Shown: positions 63,076 through 64,000 of the stretch, piece by piece
Numbering within the stretch: position 1 is the stretch's first letter
Layout: the number at the start of each line of letters is the position of its first letter
Assembly (NCBI RefSeq): GCF_036898095.1
Contig: NC_090745.1
Location: 82,149,766-82,213,765 of the forward strand
Direction: 5' to 3'
DNA: 64,000 nucleotides
Source of the DNA: Palaemon carinicauda
Taxonomy: Eukaryota; Arthropoda; Malacostraca; Decapoda; Palaemonidae
Position numbers and translations under genes: made by a program
Notes under the pieces: generated by a model
The model's database searches: none
Seen by the model: the letters and a program-made list of their open reading frames with translations, nothing else
What the model was told of the DNA's origin: nothing

Positions 63076-64000
63076 TTCAGAAATGCAAACAAGGAAAGAG
63101 AAAATGAAGGAATCGGAGTGGCAGGTTCGTGGAAGAAACGGCATCAAAATGGTTGAGGTTGGCAACTAAATAGCATACATAAATATTTCGTGCGATAATT
63201 CTAGTTAGTAGAGGGAATCCCTTTAACTAATTCAGATAGTCATCAAGTATTTGATTTAAAAGGGAGGGATGAAGTGTGCCCTAAATCTCTGCGATTGATA
63301 TTCTCCAGTTGTCGATAACAGAAATTTGGCATTTGGGGTCTAATGATATACAGAGGAAAAGATAAACATTGGCATTATTTATTTGAAAGTTAAAACCTGT
63401 GGGCATTGCAAGTAATGTTAGAAGGAAATCTTGGCATCCTGTTCTGAAAGAAAAATTCACTTTAGTGTATGATGTTTGTAAGAATCAATTCTGTGCTGAG
63501 TTCTACAAAGATAATAATCAATACTTTATTAGTTGTTGGTTTTTGAACTGGGGAAGTTGACTTTATCTTAATAACTTTTGTTAATTTTCGTCTTTCTCAT
63601 TACTGAAAATAGTTGTGATAGAAATGCATTTTGATTTTATATTATCCTCTCATTTTTGTCTTGCAACATGTTTTCTTGTTATCTCTTGGAACTTGAACAT
63701 TTGCGGGGACTTCTATTTATATTAATCTCATCACCTTATTTATCAGTCAGTAGCTGCTGAATATCTTGATAACATTGGTGGGGAGTTGTTGTTTGTTATA
63801 AGATGTATTCTAAGTAAGCCGAAATACAGTATTTCACAGAAGCAGATGAAATGGTATATATCGGGACGTTTTGTAACTGAGCTTTCATTTTAGTTAAAAC
63901 CGTGTTCTTTCTGCGTGAACTTAATCTTGTTATTTACGATGCTCGAGTAAACAGGGGAATACTATTAATAATAACTGCACTAAAGCCATCAATAATTTGT
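63076..64000. other. Unassigned AT-rich DNA
   Basis: Nothing recognised up to the right edge. Confidence 0.4.

Overview
This window looks like nuclear DNA of an arthropod, most likely a decapod crustacean (shrimp or prawn). It is AT-rich and intron/intergenic in character. Long (TA)n, (CT)n/(GA)n and (AAT)n microsatellites recur every few kilobases. The interspersed repeats (a tRNA-type SINE, an AAT-tailed retroposon, a palindromic TA-flanked MITE, a Mag/Mdg-like Ty3/Gypsy element) resemble what I remember of decapod genomes. The decapod call is inference from repeat style, since no diagnostic host gene was recognised. Nothing suggests a bacterial, phage or organelle origin.

Layout. 0-10 kb: microsatellites, an AAT-tailed retroposon (2.85-3.43 kb), three copies of a MITE-like family rich in AGGTCA motifs (4.6-6.8 kb; a fourth lies at 15.7 kb) and two SINEs, one split by a 187-bp hairpin MITE. 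10.07-14.50 kb: a nearly full-length Ty3/Gypsy LTR retrotransposon with 255-bp LTRs, inserted in a reverse-oriented SINE with a 4-bp target duplication. Its gag is open. Its pol is broken by two in-frame stops and one frameshift. A textbook -1 frameshift signal sits at the gag-pol junction. 16.8-17.2 kb: a minisatellite. 20.1-27.6 kb: the last three predicted exons of an unrecognised plus-strand gene, ending in a tiny exon. 29.2-36.2 kb: several tandem repeats, a long inverted repeat and more retroposon copies. 38.3-44.7 kb: a nest of transposons, comprising a LINE 3' end, a hAT-like element containing a pogo/Tigger-like element, a candidate TA-flanked element, and a second degraded copy of the Gypsy family split by a MULE with a decayed transposase gene. 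45-53 kb: mostly featureless. 53.4-56.9 kb: the last three predicted exons of an unrecognised minus-strand gene encoding an acidic, proline-rich C-terminus, with matching splice phases. 57.7-61.65 kb: a 48-50-bp satellite array of roughly 80 copies. 61.85-63.07 kb: a related array with a period of about 112 bp. The last kilobase holds nothing recognised.

How things fit together. The two host gene fragments are convergent (3' ends facing each other, about 26 kb apart) and show no evident functional link. Most of the window is a record of transposition and tandem-repeat growth. Insertion order can be read in several places: SINE then Gypsy, SINE then MITE, old Gypsy then MULE, local ~74-bp repeat then LINE and hAT, hAT then pogo. 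No new enzymatic or defence system was found. The most distinctive signals are the Gypsy frameshift cassette, the MULE with repeat-built termini, the nested-element block, the graded satellite, and the MITE family carrying DR1/FTZ-F1-like nuclear-receptor half-sites.
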